DNA from: Burkholderiales bacterium
GTDB taxonomy: Bacteria > Pseudomonadota > Gammaproteobacteria > Burkholderiales > UBA6910
Reading direction: 5' to 3'
NCBI GenBank assembly: GCA_026005015.1
Contig: BPKG01000006.1
Location: 27,505-91,504 of the forward strand
DNA: 64,000 nt
Part shown: piece after piece, positions 8,544-18,535 of the stretch
Numbering within the stretch: the stretch's first letter is position 1
Layout of the letters: each line of letters begins with the position of its first letter
Made by a program: the position numbers and the translations under genes
The notes under the pieces: generated by a model
Told to the model about the DNA's origin: nothing
The model's database searches: none
What the model saw: the letters and a program-made list of their open reading frames with translations, nothing else

Positions 8544-10862
8544 ATGCAGATGCTTATGCGGCCGGTGGCGATTGCGGTTGCGTGCCTCTTCGTTCCTACC
8601 GCGCATTCCCAACCCATCGGCCTGCCGAAGCTGGCCGTGGACCCGGCCCTCCTCGCGCCCGCCGAAGCCCCGCCGCCGGGCGATCAGTCTCCACCGCCGG
8701 CCCCTGCGACACCTCCGCCGCCGGCGCCTTCCCCGCAAGCCGCACCCGCGGCTCCGCTGACCCCTAGCGGCTTCACGCCCACCGGCGAAAAGCCCGTGGT
8801 GGTGGAAGCCGACCGCATCGAAGGCATTGGCCAGCGGGAAGTGCGCGCCGAGGGCAACGCTATCCTGCGACAGGACGACCAGAGCCTTTCCGCCGATCTG
8901 ATCATCTACCATCCGCCGCGGGAGGACGTGTTCGCCCTCGGCAATGTGGTGGTACAGCGCGGCGGCAACGTGGTGCGGGGCCCCCGCCTGGAGTTCAACC
9001 TGGAGTCCCAGACCGGGCAGATGGAAGCGCCCGTCTACCAACTGGAGCTCAACAACGCCCGGGGCGACGCCCAGCTCTTCCTGTTCGAAGGAGAGAACCG
9101 CTACCGGGCAAAACGGGCGAGCTACACCACCTGCCCGGTCAACCGGGACGACTGGTACCTGCGGGTGGCGGACCTGGAGATCGACCGCAACGCCAACATC
9201 GGCGTCGCGCGCAACGTCTGGCTGGAGTTCCAGAGCGTGCCGATCCTCTACTCACCCTACGTGGACTTTCCCCTGGGCAAGGAGCGCAAGTCCGGTTTTC
9301 TCCCGCCGGTCATTGGCACCACCACCCAGGGTGGGGCGGAGGTCACCCTGCCCTACTACTGGAACATCGCGCCGAACCGGGACGCCACCATCGCCCCCCG
9401 CGTCATCGCCCGGCGGGGATTGATGCTGGCCAACGAGCTCCGCTACCTGGAGCGCGGCTACCACGGGGAAGCCAAGGTGGACGTCCTGCCCGACGACCAG
9501 GTGAGCGGGCGCGACCGCTGGGCGCTGCTGCTGCAGCACGCCCACGCCTTCAGCCCGCAACTGGGGGGCGCCGTCAACTTCCAGCGGGTCTCCGACGACA
9601 ATTATTTCCGCGACCTGGCCAGCTCCGTGACCCTCACCTCCCAGACTAATCTGCCCCAGGAGGGCATGCTCAGCTACGCCGGCGAGGGATGGACGGCCAT
9701 CGCCCGGGCGCAGAAGTACCAGACCCTGCAGGACCCCCTGGCGCCCATCACGCCGCCCTACGACCGCCTGCCCCAGCTCGCGGTGCAGGGGCTGAAGCCG
9801 GATGTCCTGGGCGCCGACCTGGGCCTCAACGCCGAGGCGGTGCGCTTCGAACATCCGACGCTGGTGACCGGTGGCCGCCTGGTCGCCTATCCCACGCTAA
9901 GCTACCCCATGCGCGCCTCCTTCGCCTATCTCGCGCCGAAGGCGGGGCTTCACTACACCCGCTACGACCTGGACCGCTCCGGGCCCGAGGCGAGCCCAAG
10001 CCGCAGCGTGCCGATCGGCAGCGTCGACGCCGGCCTTTTCCTGGAGCGACACTTCAGCGCCTTCGGCCAGCGCTTCCTGCAGACCCTGGAACCCCGGCTG
10101 TTCTATGTCTACGTGCCCTTCCGCGACCAGGACCGGCTGCCCAACTTCGACTCGGCGGACGCGGATTTCAATTTCGCCCAGATCTTCACCGAGAACCGTT
10201 TCACCGGCTCCGACCGGATCGGAGACGCGAACCAGGTCACCGTCGCCCTCACCTCCCGGCTCCTCGAGCCGGACTCGGGCGCGGAGCGGCTGCGCTTTGC
10301 CCTGGGCCAGCGCTTCCGTTTCGAGAAGCCCCGGGTGCAGCTCGCGAGCCCCATCAGCCCGAGCAACCGCTCCGATCTGCTGGCGAGCCTCGGCGGCCAG
10401 CTGACCCAAAGCTGGCTGTTCGACGCCAGCATGCAGTGGAACCCGAGCGACAACGAAACCGAAAAGCTCAATTTCTACGCCCGCTACCACCCGGCGCCGG
10501 GGAAGGTGGCCAACGTGGGTTATCGCTTCACCCGCAACGCCCTGGAGCAGGTGGACGTGTCCGCCCAGTGGCCCCTCGGCAGCCGGTGGCAGGGGGTCAT
10601 GCGCTATAATTATTCGCTGCGCGAAAGCCGGGTGCTGGACGCCCTGGCCGGACTGGAGTACGACGCGGGCTGCTGGTCCATCCGGTTCGTCGCCCACCGC
10701 ATCGCAACCGCCGTGGACCAGGCCTCCAACGCGTTCTTCGTCCAGCTCGAATTCACCGGGCTCGGCAAGATCGGCGCGGATCCGCTCCACGTGCTGCGCT
10801 CGAGCATTCCCGGATTCACCGAAGTGGACCTGTACCGGGAGCAACCCGCCGGCGAGCGTTAG
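8544..10862 (+). CDS. lptD: LPS-assembly protein LptD
   Basis: LptD is the outer-membrane beta-barrel that, plugged by LptE, inserts LPS into the outer leaflet. From the ATG at 8544 the protein is 772 residues. It starts with a signal peptide ending near HSQP, a Pro-rich linker, then an OstA/LptA-like beta-jellyroll (VVVEADRIEGIGQREVRAEG onward) and a long C-terminal barrel. Two mature cysteines are visible, in YTTCPVN and DAGCWSIRF; they match the positions of the inter-domain disulfide known in E. coli LptD. ATGs at 8550 and 8556 are alternative starts. SurA, the barrel chaperone needed for LptD folding, is the next gene. Confidence 0.95.
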   Translation: MQMLMRPVAIAVACLFVPTAHSQPIGLPKLAVDPALLAPAEAPPPGDQSPPPAPATPPPPAPSPQAAPAAPLTPSGFTPTGEKPVVVEADRIEGIGQREVRAEGNAILRQDDQSLSADLIIYHPPREDVFALGNVVVQRGGNVVRGPRLEFNLESQTGQMEAPVYQLELNNARGDAQLFLFEGENRYRAKRASYTTCPVNRDDWYLRVADLEIDRNANIGVARNVWLEFQSVPILYSPYVDFPLGKERKSGFLPPVIGTTTQGGAEVTLPYYWNIAPNRDATIAPRVIARRGLMLANELRYLERGYHGEAKVDVLPDDQVSGRDRWALLLQHAHAFSPQLGGAVNFQRVSDDNYFRDLASSVTLTSQTNLPQEGMLSYAGEGWTAIARAQKYQTLQDPLAPITPPYDRLPQLAVQGLKPDVLGADLGLNAEAVRFEHPTLVTGGRLVAYPTLSYPMRASFAYLAPKAGLHYTRYDLDRSGPEASPSRSVPIGSVDAGLFLERHFSAFGQRFLQTLEPRLFYVYVPFRDQDRLPNFDSADADFNFAQIFTENRFTGSDRIGDANQVTVALTSRLLEPDSGAERLRFALGQRFRFEKPRVQLASPISPSNRSDLLASLGGQLTQSWLFDASMQWNPSDNETEKLNFYARYHPAPGKVANVGYRFTRNALEQVDVSAQWPLGSRWQGVMRYNYSLRESRVLDALAGLEYDAGCWSIRFVAHRIATAVDQASNAFFVQLEFTGLGKIGADPLHVLRSSIPGFTEVDLYREQPAGER

Positions 10863-10870
10863 CGCCCCCT

Positions 10871-12202
10871 ATGGCATCTTTTCGAGGGTTTCGATCGCCT
10901 ATGGCAATTCCTGCCCTGTTCCTTGCACTCGCGGTTTTGACCGCCACCTTCGCCGCTGGCCCACCGGCCTTGGGGGCCGAGCGCATCCAGCTCCTGGACC
11001 GCATCGTGGCGGTGGTCAATGAGGAGGTCATCACCCAGGACGAGTTGGACCGGCGCCTGGAACTGGTGAAAAAGCAGCTCGCCCGCCAGGGGACGGCGCT
11101 GCCGGACTCGGAGGCGCTGCGCCGGCAGATTTTGGAGCGTCTGATCATGGACCGCATCCAGGTGCAGTACGCCCGGCAGACGGGATTGCGCATCGACGAC
11201 TTCCAGCTCGACCGGGCGATCGCGGCCATCGCGGAGCAGAACCGCATGACCGTCGCCCAGTTCCGCGAGGTGCTCGCCCGGGACGGGGTGGACTACGCCG
11301 ATTTCCGGGAAGAGATCCGCAAGGAAATGATCCTCGCCCGGTTGCGGGAGCGGGAGATCGACAGCCGGATCGCGGTGAGCGAAGGGGAGATCGACAACTT
11401 TCTCGCCACCCAGGCTACCCAGATCACCGGGGGCGAATACGCGGTCTCCCACATCCTGGTGCGGGTCCCGGAGCAGGCCACCAGCGGCGAGATCCAGGCC
11501 CGGCGCGCCCGGGCGGAAGCGGCCCTGGCGGAGCTCAAGACGGGCAAGCCCTTCGCCCAGGTGGCCGCGGTATATTCCGACGCCCCGGACGCCCTGCAAG
11601 GAGGTTACCTGGGCTGGCGCCCCCTGAGCCGGCTGCCGGAGCTATTCGCCGAAGCGGTGGTAAAGCTCAACCCCGGGGAGGTGAGCGACATCCTGCGCAG
11701 CCCTAACGGCTTCCACATCCTGCGGCTGGAGGACCGGCGCGGTCCCGGAGCCCCGGCGCAGGTCACCCAGACCCGCGTGCGGCACATCCTGGTGCGCCCA
11801 GGGGAAACCTTGTCCGAGGACGAGGCCCGCAATCGCCTCCTGCAGTTGCGAGAGCGAATCGTGAACGGGGCCGACTTCGCCGAGCTGGCGCGCCTGCACT
11901 CGGAGGATCCCAGTGCTTCCCAGGGCGGAGACCTGGGCTGGGTGAGCCCCGGCGACACGGTGCCCGCCTTCGAGCGGACGATGGAAAGCTTGCAGCCCGG
12001 GGAAGTGAGCGAGCCGGTGAAAACGCCCCTGGGCTGGCACCTGATCCAGGTGCTGGAGCGGCGCACGGGAGACATGACCAAGGAGCGGGAACGGGTCCTC
12101 GCCCGCCAGTCCATCAAGGCCCGCAAGGCGGACGAGGCGTACGAAGAATGGCTGCGCCAGTTGCGGGACCAGGCCTACGTGGAGGTCCGGCTCGAGGGTT
12201 GA
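10871..12202 (+). CDS. surA: Periplasmic chaperone and peptidyl-prolyl isomerase SurA
   Basis: SurA escorts unfolded outer-membrane proteins, LptD among them, across the periplasm. The 443 residues start with a signal peptide (hydrophobic run about 12-33, then ALGAE). The SurA N-terminal domain follows (DRIVAVVNEEVITQDELDRR). Two parvulin domains begin at about 185 (YAVSHILVRVP) and 300 (TRVRHILVRPG), each containing the GGDLGW/GGYLGW turn. The start is 8 bp after the lptD stop. The lptD-surA-pdxA-rsmA order is the classical proteobacterial operon. Confidence 0.96.
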   Translation: MASFRGFRSPMAIPALFLALAVLTATFAAGPPALGAERIQLLDRIVAVVNEEVITQDELDRRLELVKKQLARQGTALPDSEALRRQILERLIMDRIQVQYARQTGLRIDDFQLDRAIAAIAEQNRMTVAQFREVLARDGVDYADFREEIRKEMILARLREREIDSRIAVSEGEIDNFLATQATQITGGEYAVSHILVRVPEQATSGEIQARRARAEAALAELKTGKPFAQVAAVYSDAPDALQGGYLGWRPLSRLPELFAEAVVKLNPGEVSDILRSPNGFHILRLEDRRGPGAPAQVTQTRVRHILVRPGETLSEDEARNRLLQLRERIVNGADFAELARLHSEDPSASQGGDLGWVSPGDTVPAFERTMESLQPGEVSEPVKTPLGWHLIQVLERRTGDMTKERERVLARQSIKARKADEAYEEWLRQLRDQAYVEVRLEG

Positions 12203-12206
12203 GCGG

Positions 12207-13217
12207 GTGAACACCGTGCGGCAGATGGCCCCCCTTGCTTTCACCCCCGGTGAGCCCGCCGGGATCGGTCCCGATCTGGCGGTGCTGCTCGCCCATGAAC
12301 CGCCGCCGGCGCCCCTGGTGGTCATCGCGGACCGGGACTTGCTGGCGGAGCGGTCCCGGGCCCTCGGCCGGCCGATCGAGATCGCGGATTACCCGCCTGT
12401 CCCGGGAAGCCCCCTCCTTCCCGGTCGGCTCGCCGTGCTCCACGTCCCTCTCGCCGCCCCCAGCCGGCCGGGCCGGCTGGATCCGGCCAACGGTCCCTAT
12501 GTCCTCGCCACCCTGGACCGGGCCATCTCCGGCTGCCGCTCGGGGGAATTCGCCGCCCTGGTGACGGGCCCCGTGCACAAGGGCGCGATCAACGAAGCCG
12601 GGATCCCCTTCACCGGCCACACCGAGTACCTGGCCCAGGCCACCGGCACCCGGCGGGTGGTCATGATGCTGGTGGGAGCCGGCATGCGGGTGGCCCTAGC
12701 GACCACCCACCTGCCCCTGCGGGCGGTGGCGGAGGCCCTCACCCCCCAGCTCCTGGAGGAGACCCTGCGAGTGCTCCACACCGAATTGGCGAACCGGTTC
12801 GGCATCGCCGAACCCCGCATCCTGGTGGCCGGACTCAACCCCCACGCGGGGGAGGGCGGGCATCTGGGCCGAGAGGAGTTGGAGGTGATCGTCCCCGTGC
12901 TGGAGAGGCTGCGGGCCGAGGGGATGCGGCTCAGCGGACCGCTGCCCGCCGACACCCTGTTCAACCCTCCTGTGCTGGCCCAGGGGGACTGCGTGCTGAC
13001 CATGTACCACGACCAGGGCCTGCCGGTGCTGAAACACGCTTCCTTCGGTCAGGCCGTCAACGTCACCCTGGGGTTGCCCATCGTGCGCACTTCCGTCGAT
13101 CATGGCACGGCCCTCGATCGCGCGGGCACGGGCGAGGTGGACCCAGGCAGCCTGCGGGCCGCCATCGCCTTGGCCTGGCGGCTCGCCGCGCGGGAGAAGG
13201 CGGGCCGCCCGTCCTGA
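12207..13217 (+). CDS. pdxA: 4-hydroxythreonine-4-phosphate dehydrogenase
   Basis: PdxA oxidises 4-phosphohydroxy-L-threonine with NAD in pyridoxal-phosphate synthesis. The 336 residues contain the opening TPGEPAGIGPDLAV, the metal-binding histidine segment TGHTEYLAQATG near 135, and GLNPHAGEGGHLGREE near 210. Near 268 lies MYHDQGLPVLKH, and TSVDHGTALDRAGTGEVD near 300. The GTG start at 12207 is 4 bp after the surA stop. It is coupled within the lptD-surA-pdxA-rsmA operon. Confidence 0.95.
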   Translation: MNTVRQMAPLAFTPGEPAGIGPDLAVLLAHEPPPAPLVVIADRDLLAERSRALGRPIEIADYPPVPGSPLLPGRLAVLHVPLAAPSRPGRLDPANGPYVLATLDRAISGCRSGEFAALVTGPVHKGAINEAGIPFTGHTEYLAQATGTRRVVMMLVGAGMRVALATTHLPLRAVAEALTPQLLEETLRVLHTELANRFGIAEPRILVAGLNPHAGEGGHLGREELEVIVPVLERLRAEGMRLSGPLPADTLFNPPVLAQGDCVLTMYHDQGLPVLKHASFGQAVNVTLGLPIVRTSVDHGTALDRAGTGEVDPGSLRAAIALAWRLAAREKAGRPS

Positions 13218-13232
13218 GGCCACGAGGCGCCG

Positions 13233-14033
13233 GTGCCCGTTCACCGCAAGCGTTTCGGCCAGCATTTCCTGGTCGAGCCCCGGGTAATCCAGCGCATCGT
13301 GGACGCCGTGCACCCCCGGCCGGGGGAGCGCCTGGTGGAGATCGGGCCCGGCCGGGGGGCCCTCACCGAGCCGCTCCTGGAGCAGGCGGGCCGCTTGATC
13401 GTGGTGGAAATCGACCGGGATCTGGCGGCGGCGCTGCGGGCCCGCTACCCTGAAGGGCGGCTCGCCGTGCACTGCACCGACGCCCTGCGCTTCGACTTCG
13501 GCGCCCTGGGCGACGACCTGCGGCTCGTGGGCAACCTTCCCTACAACGTCTCCACGCCCCTTCTGTTTCACCTGGAGCGATTCGCCCGGGAGGTGCGGGA
13601 CATGCATTTCATGCTGCAGAAAGAGGTGGTGGAGCGCATGGCCGCCGCCCCCGGAACCGCCCAATACGGCCGGCTTTCGGTAACGCTCCAGTACCGCTTC
13701 CGCATCGAGCGGCTGTTCGACATCGGGCCCCGGGCCTTCAGGCCCGCTCCCCAGGTGCACTCGGCCTTCGTGAGACTCGTCCCTTATCGGGAACTCCCCC
13801 ATCCGGCCAGGGTAGAGGGGCTCTTCCGGGAAATAGTGACCGCCGCCTTCAGCCAGCGGCGCAAAATGCTGAGAAACGCCATGGGCGCATACCTGGAGGA
13901 AGCCGACTGGGCCGCCCTGGAGCTGGATCCCCGGCGCCGGCCCGAGACTCTGGGCGTGGCCGAGTTCGTCGCCGCCGCCAATCGGGTGGCAGAGCGGCGC
14001 GGTCTTGCCCGGGAAGCAGGATCGGCAGGCTAG
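13233..14033 (+). CDS. rsmA: 16S rRNA (adenine1518/1519-N6,N6)-dimethyltransferase
   Basis: RsmA (KsgA) dimethylates two adjacent adenines in helix 45 of 16S rRNA during late 30S assembly. The 266 residues carry the signature KRFGQHFLVEP at the N-terminus, the SAM loop EIGPGRGALTEPL (about 36-48) and the catalytic NLPYNVSTPLL (about 105-115). The start is GTG at 13233: the family N-terminus (xxxKRFGQHFL) begins just there and no ATG is nearby. It is the last gene of the lptD operon. Confidence 0.95.
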   Translation: MPVHRKRFGQHFLVEPRVIQRIVDAVHPRPGERLVEIGPGRGALTEPLLEQAGRLIVVEIDRDLAAALRARYPEGRLAVHCTDALRFDFGALGDDLRLVGNLPYNVSTPLLFHLERFAREVRDMHFMLQKEVVERMAAAPGTAQYGRLSVTLQYRFRIERLFDIGPRAFRPAPQVHSAFVRLVPYRELPHPARVEGLFREIVTAAFSQRRKMLRNAMGAYLEEADWAALELDPRRRPETLGVAEFVAAANRVAERRGLAREAGSAG

Positions 14034-14128
14034 CCCGGCGGGACAAATCACGCCTGGGGGTTTTAGCCCAATTCGATGCCTTGCCTACCGGCACCTCATG
14101 TCAGGGGGGTTTTCGTGAAATGTTCGGG

Positions 14129-14320
14129 CTAGATCTCCACCATCTCGAAGTCTTCCTTGCGCGCCCCGCACTCGGGACAAGTCCAGTTCATGGGCACGTC
14201 TTCCCAGCGGGTGCCGGGGGGAATGCCCTCTTCGGGCAGCCCCAGCGCCTCATCGTAGATGAAGCCGCACACGAGGCACATGTACTTCTTGTAGACGACG
14301 GTGGTGGATGTTTCGACCAT
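14129..14320 (-). CDS. Rubredoxin
   Basis: A small mononuclear-iron electron carrier. It has the two CxxC knuckles, CLVCGF and CPECGA, separated by the usual spacer with DVPMNWTCP. Start 14320 gives 63 residues. A shorter form starting at the methionine directly before CLVC would be about 50 residues, nearer the typical 54, so the first 8-13 residues may not be translated. It lies divergent from thiD with 43 bp between starts. Rubredoxin next to thiD/thiE/hemL is a frequent betaproteobacterial arrangement; the physiological partner is unknown. Confidence 0.93.
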   Translation of the reverse strand: MVETSTTVVYKKYMCLVCGFIYDEALGLPEEGIPPGTRWEDVPMNWTCPECGARKEDFEMVEI

Positions 14321-14363
14321 GGAACGGGGTTTTCAGTAAAATAGCCGAATATTATAAGCCATC

Positions 14364-15188
14364 ATGGCCGAGACCCCTCCTATCGTGCTCGCGTTCGCCG
14401 CCTCGGACCCCAGCGGCGGCGCGGGCATCCAAGCCGACATCCTGACCTTGGCCAGCATGGGCTGTCATCCTTTGTCCGTCATCACCGCCATCACGGTGCA
14501 GGACACCGCCGGGGTGGAAGGGCTTATGCCCCTGGATCCCGACTGGGTCTCCGACCAGGCGCGGGGCGTCCTCGAGGACATGCCGGTCCACGCCTTCAAG
14601 ATCGGCCTGCTGGGCAGCGTGGAGATAGCCGCGGCGGTGGCCGAGGTGGTGGCGGACTATCCCGACGTGCCCCTGGTGCTGGACCCAGTCCTCGCCTCCG
14701 GACGAGGCGACGAGCTCGCCTCCGAGGAGATGCTCTCTGCCCTCCGCGAACTGCTCATTCCCCAGAGCACCCTGATCACCCCCAACAGCATGGAAGCGCG
14801 GCGCCTCGCCGCCGACGAAGCGGACGAGGAAGACGACCCGGATCTGCACCAGTGCGCCCAGCGGCTGCTGGCGTTGGGGTGCGAGTACGTGCTCATCACC
14901 GGCACCCACGAAAACACCCCCGAGGTGATCAACACCCTCTACTCCAGCGAAGGGATCGTGCGCTCCGACGCCTGGCCGCGGCTTCCGGGAAGTTTCCACG
15001 GCTCGGGGTGCACCCTGGCCTCCGCCATCGCCGCGACCCTGGCTAACGGGCTGGAGCTGCCGGAGGCGGTGCGGGAAGCCCAGGAATACACCTGGCATGC
15101 CCTGAAGTCCGGGTTCCGGCCCGGTATGGGGCAGCACCTGCCCGACCGGTTGTTCTGGGCGCGGGAAAGCGATGAAGGGAGCCGTTAA
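14364..15188 (+). CDS. thiD: Hydroxymethylpyrimidine/phosphomethylpyrimidine kinase
   Basis: ThiD phosphorylates HMP and HMP-P in thiamine synthesis. The ribokinase-like fold is shown by the substrate loop ASDPSGGAGIQADI at residues 13-26, the cofactor region VLDPVLASGRGDELA near 108, and the catalytic anion hole GSGCTLASAIAATLANG near 213-229. It is 274 residues, slightly long. The end overlaps thiE by 17 bp. I looked for a TPP riboswitch in the 43 bp leader and saw none, so thiamine control is not evident here. Confidence 0.93.
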   Translation: MAETPPIVLAFAASDPSGGAGIQADILTLASMGCHPLSVITAITVQDTAGVEGLMPLDPDWVSDQARGVLEDMPVHAFKIGLLGSVEIAAAVAEVVADYPDVPLVLDPVLASGRGDELASEEMLSALRELLIPQSTLITPNSMEARRLAADEADEEDDPDLHQCAQRLLALGCEYVLITGTHENTPEVINTLYSSEGIVRSDAWPRLPGSFHGSGCTLASAIAATLANGLELPEAVREAQEYTWHALKSGFRPGMGQHLPDRLFWARESDEGSR

Positions 15189-15837
15189 CGCCGCGCCCGC
15201 CCGGAGCTGCACGCCCATCGCCGGCCTGTACGCCGTCACCCCGGAGTGTGCCGAGACGGGAGTGCTCGAGACGAAGGTGGAGCAGGCCCTGCGGGGGGGA
15301 GCGCGGGTGATTCAGTACCGGGCCAAGGGCGCCACCCCGGCCCTTGCCCTGGAGCAGGCCCGGGCCCTAGCCCGCCTGTGCCGCGCCTTCGGGCGCGTTT
15401 TCATCGTCAACGACCAGGTAGACCTCGCCCTGGCGGTCGGCGCCGACGGAGTGCACTTGGGGGCCCAGGACGAGGCCGTCGAAGCCGCCCGGCGGCGGCT
15501 GCCGCCAGGGATGCTCCTGGGGGTTTCGTGCTACGACCGCCTGGATCGGGCCCGGGAGGCGGTGGCCCAGGGCGCCGACTACGTGGCCTTCGGCGCCGTG
15601 TTCCCCTCTCCGGTCAAACCCGAGGCGGTGCGCGCGCCCCTCGCCTTGTTGGGCGAGGCGCGGCGGGCGCTGGACGTCCCGCTGGTGGCCATCGGCGGCA
15701 TCACGCCGCAAAACGCCTCCGAGGTGATCCGCGCCGGCGCCCACGCCCTGGCCGTCATCAGCGCCCTGTTCGACGCCCCCGACGTGGAGGGCGCGGCGCG
15801 GGCGTTCAGCCGCTTGTTCGATCAGCCATCGCCATGA
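15172..15837 (+). CDS. thiE: Thiamine-phosphate synthase
   Basis: ThiE joins HMP-PP and thiazole phosphate to make thiamine phosphate. The TIM-barrel has the phosphate-binding VIQYRAKG at about 43-50, the metal-binding [18 protein letters not shown] near 80-97, [11 protein letters not shown] near 118, [11 protein letters not shown] near 142 and [13 protein letters not shown] near 172. Its 221 residues are typical. It starts inside the thiD end (17-bp overlap) and its TGA overlaps the hemL ATG (ATGA), so thiD, thiE and hemL are translationally coupled. Confidence 0.93.
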   Translation: MKGAVNAAPARSCTPIAGLYAVTPECAETGVLETKVEQALRGGARVIQYRAKGATPALALEQARALARLCRAFGRVFIVNDQVDLALAVGADGVHLGAQDEAVEAARRRLPPGMLLGVSCYDRLDRAREAVAQGADYVAFGAVFPSPVKPEAVRAPLALLGEARRALDVPLVAIGGITPQNASEVIRAGAHALAVISALFDAPDVEGAARAFSRLFDQPSP

Positions 15838-17156
15838 CTACAACGCCGCCGCTTGAGCCAGCCTCCGGCCAGCCCTCCCGCAACGAAGCCTTGTTCGAGC
15901 GCTCCGCCGCCTACATCCCCGGCGGGGTCAATTCGCCGGTGCGGGCCTTCCGCGCGGTGGGGGGTACGCCCCGCTTCTTCGTCCGCGGCCAGGGCCCGCT
16001 CCTGTGGGACGCGGACGGACGGTCCTACATCGACTACGTGGGGTCCTGGGGCCCGGCGATCCTCGGCCACGCCCATCCGGAGGTGGTGGCGGCGGTCAAG
16101 GCCCAGGCCGAGCGGGGCCTGGGCTTCGGCGCTCCCACCGAGCTGGAGCTGGAGATGGCGGAGTTGCTCTGCCGGCTCGTGCCGTCGATGGAACAGGTGC
16201 GGCTCGTGAGCTCCGGCACCGAGGCCACCATGAGCGCCATCCGACTCGCCCGGGGCTACACGGGGCGCAGCCGCATCGTCAAGTTCGAAGGCTGCTACCA
16301 CGGCCACGGGGACGCCCTGCTGGTGAAAGCGGGCTCCGGGGCGTTGACCTTCGGCCAGCCCAGCTCGGCCGGGGTGCCGGAGGAAACCGTGGCCCACACC
16401 CTGGTGCTCGCCTACAACGATACGGCGGGGCTGGAAGAGGCCTTCGCCCGGCTCGGGCGCGAGATCGCCGCCGTGATCGTGGAGCCCATCGCCGGCAACA
16501 TGAACCTGGTGTTGCCGCGGCTCAATTTCCTCCAGCGGCTGCGCGCCCTGTGCACCCAGCACGGGGCTCTCCTCATCTTCGATGAGGTGATGACCGGCTT
16601 CCGGGTCGGCCTCGGCGGGGCCCAGGGGTTGTTCGGCCTCCAGCCCGACCTCACCACCCTGGGCAAGGTGATCGGGGGAGGCTTGCCCGTGGCCGCCTTC
16701 GGTGGGCGCCGGGAGATCATGCAGCATCTCGCGCCCCTGGGGCCCGTGTACCAGGCGGGCACCCTGTCCGGCAACCCGGTAGCGGTGGCGGCGGGGCTCG
16801 CCACCCTGAAGCGGGTCCAGGTGGAAGGCTTCTACGAGGGGCTTGCCGCCACCGTCCGGGCCCTCACCGACGGACTCGCGGCGGCGGCCCGCCGCAAGGG
16901 GGTTCCTTTCTCGGTCCAGGCGATCGGGGGCATGTTTGGGCTGTACTTCCGCGAGGAGCCGCCCACCACCTACGGGGAAGTGCTGGCCTGCGACCGGGAA
17001 GCCTTCAACCGCTTCTTTCACCGCATGCTGGGTGAAGGGGTGTACCTAGCGCCGTCGGCCTTCGAGGCGGGCTTCGTCTCGGCCGCCCACGGGCCGGCCG
17101 AGATCGAGCGCACCCTGGAAGCGGCGGAGCGAGCCTTCGACGCCCTGCGGTCTTGA
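15834..17156 (+). CDS. hemL: Glutamate-1-semialdehyde 2,1-aminomutase
   Basis: HemL turns glutamate-1-semialdehyde into 5-aminolevulinate by a PLP-dependent amino shift, the committed C5-pathway step of haem synthesis. The 440 residues contain [12 protein letters not shown] near 25-36, the PLP-phosphate loop [16 protein letters not shown] near 124, and [11 protein letters not shown] near 245. The Schiff-base lysine is in [16 protein letters not shown] near 275. The ATG at 15834 overlaps the thiE stop and gives the family N-terminus; the longer open frame upstream is only thiE read out of frame. Confidence 0.96.
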   Translation: MTTTPPLEPASGQPSRNEALFERSAAYIPGGVNSPVRAFRAVGGTPRFFVRGQGPLLWDADGRSYIDYVGSWGPAILGHAHPEVVAAVKAQAERGLGFGAPTELELEMAELLCRLVPSMEQVRLVSSGTEATMSAIRLARGYTGRSRIVKFEGCYHGHGDALLVKAGSGALTFGQPSSAGVPEETVAHTLVLAYNDTAGLEEAFARLGREIAAVIVEPIAGNMNLVLPRLNFLQRLRALCTQHGALLIFDEVMTGFRVGLGGAQGLFGLQPDLTTLGKVIGGGLPVAAFGGRREIMQHLAPLGPVYQAGTLSGNPVAVAAGLATLKRVQVEGFYEGLAATVRALTDGLAAAARRKGVPFSVQAIGGMFGLYFREEPPTTYGEVLACDREAFNRFFHRMLGEGVYLAPSAFEAGFVSAAHGPAEIERTLEAAERAFDALRS

Positions 17157-17166
17157 CAAGAGGAGA

Positions 17167-17188
17167 AGGCGGCCCGAGCCGGCCGCCT
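17167..17188. terminator. GC-rich hairpin between convergent genes
   Basis: A perfect 8-bp inverted repeat, AGGCGGCC and GGCCGCCT around a 6-base loop, lies in the 52 bp between hemL (plus) and the cytochrome gene (minus). Its position between convergent genes suggests a bidirectional transcription barrier. No T-run follows on either strand, so intrinsic termination is not certain. Confidence 0.45.
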
Positions 17189-17208
17189 CCATACCGAAGC
17201 GCAGCCTC

Positions 17209-17832
17209 CTACCGCAGCCCCGCGATGTATTCCGCCACCGCCTGAATCTCCCGGTCCGTCATCCTGGAAGCGATGGCTTGCATCATGCCCTCGGGGTCGT
17301 TCGCCCGTTCTCCCGAGCGAAAGGCTTTGAGCTGGGCGGCGGTGTACTCCGCGTACTGTCCTCCGAGGCGCGGGTACTGGGCAGGGATTCCGGCGCCGTT
17401 GGGCGCGTGGCAGGCGGCACAGGCCGGGACCGCCTTGGAGGCGATGCCGCCCCGATAGATTTTCTCCCCCTCCCGGGCGAGCGCCTCGTCCTTCGCCTGG
17501 GCAGGCCGCAGCTTCTGCTGGGCATAGTAGACGCCCAGGGTTTTCATGTCCTCCGGGGTGAGGGTCGTCACCATGCCCGCCATAATGGCGTTTTGCCGCG
17601 CGCCGGACTTGAAGTTGTCAAGCTGCTTGGCGATGTATCGGGCGTGCTGGGCGGCCAGATGGGGATTGGTGGGCGTCGGGCTGTTGCCGTCCGCCCCATG
17701 GCAGGCGGCGCAGACCTGGGACGCGATGCTTTGGGCCTGGGCCAGGCTTCCTTCCTGGGCGGGCTGGGCAGAGGCGGTCAGGGACCAAACCGCCAGCCCA
17801 AGCGCCCCGATACCGGCGCGGGTCCGCTTCAT
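17209..17832 (-). CDS. Dihaem cytochrome c, cytochrome c4-like
   Basis: A 207-residue exported dihaem cytochrome. The N-terminus is a clear signal peptide (KRTR, hydrophobic core to about residue 22, cleavage after SAQ). Two similar cytochrome c domains follow, with CAACH sites near residues 41 and 138. Methionine ligands are plausible in GMVTTLTPE and GMMQAIASRM. Two-domain architecture, length and spacing are those of cytochrome c4, an electron donor to terminal oxidases in proteobacteria. Cytochrome c4 beside engB is a known betaproteobacterial and gammaproteobacterial neighbourhood. Confidence 0.9.
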   Translation of the reverse strand: MKRTRAGIGALGLAVWSLTASAQPAQEGSLAQAQSIASQVCAACHGADGNSPTPTNPHLAAQHARYIAKQLDNFKSGARQNAIMAGMVTTLTPEDMKTLGVYYAQQKLRPAQAKDEALAREGEKIYRGGIASKAVPACAACHAPNGAGIPAQYPRLGGQYAEYTAAQLKAFRSGERANDPEGMMQAIASRMTDREIQAVAEYIAGLR

Positions 17833-17841
17833 CTCGGCTCC

Positions 17842-17872
17842 TTGTGACTGAAAAATTGCGAAATTCTATACT
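17842..17872 (+). promoter_or_regulatory. Candidate sigma70 promoter for engB
   Basis: In the short AT-rich gap between the divergent cytochrome and engB genes, TATACT (17867-17872) matches the -10 consensus with one mismatch. TTGTGA (17842-17847) could be the -35 with a long 19-base spacer. The element points toward engB. Position and base composition support it, but the spacer is not ideal. Confidence 0.35.
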
Positions 17873-17941
17873 AGCCCTCTGCTACCATGCCACCCGTACG
17901 AGACATCGATGGCCACTGGAGGGAGTCCCAAGCGCTCCCGG

Positions 17942-18535
17942 ATGAATCCCTTTCACCAGCTTTCCTTCGCCGTCAGCGTCACCCGGCTGGCGGACTTGCC
18001 CCCATCAGTGCGAGAGGTGGCCATCGGCGGTCGCTCCAACGCCGGCAAGTCCAGCCTGCTGAACGCCCTGGCCCAGCGCAGGCGTCTCGCCTACGTGAGC
18101 AAGACGCCGGGCCGCACCCGGGAGATCAACTTCTTCCGCTGCGGCGACGGCCGCTTCATCGTGGACCTGCCCGGCTACGGATACGCCCGGGTGCCCCTGG
18201 CGGTAAGGGAAACCTGGGGGGAGCTGGTGAGCGGATATCTACAGGCCCGGCCCTCCCTGGTGGGGGTGGTGCTGCTCATGGACGTGCGCCACGCCTTGAC
18301 GCCCCTGGACTGGCAGCTCCTTTTCTTTCTGCAAGAGAGCGGCAAACCGGTGCACGCGGTGCTCACCAAGGCGGACAAGCTCTCCCGCCAGCAGGCGCTG
18401 CGAACCCTCGCGGCGGTGAGGCAAGCCCTCGACCGGCAGGCACCCCAGGTGAGCCTGCAGCTTTTTTCTACCGTCACCCGCCAGGGGGCGGACGAGCTTG
18501 CCGGGCGGCTCGTCCACTGGCTGGAGATAAAAAAT

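Noticed and set aside
14321..14363. TPP riboswitch ahead of thiD
   Set aside because: The leader is only 43 bp and lacks the conserved CTGAGA-type core.
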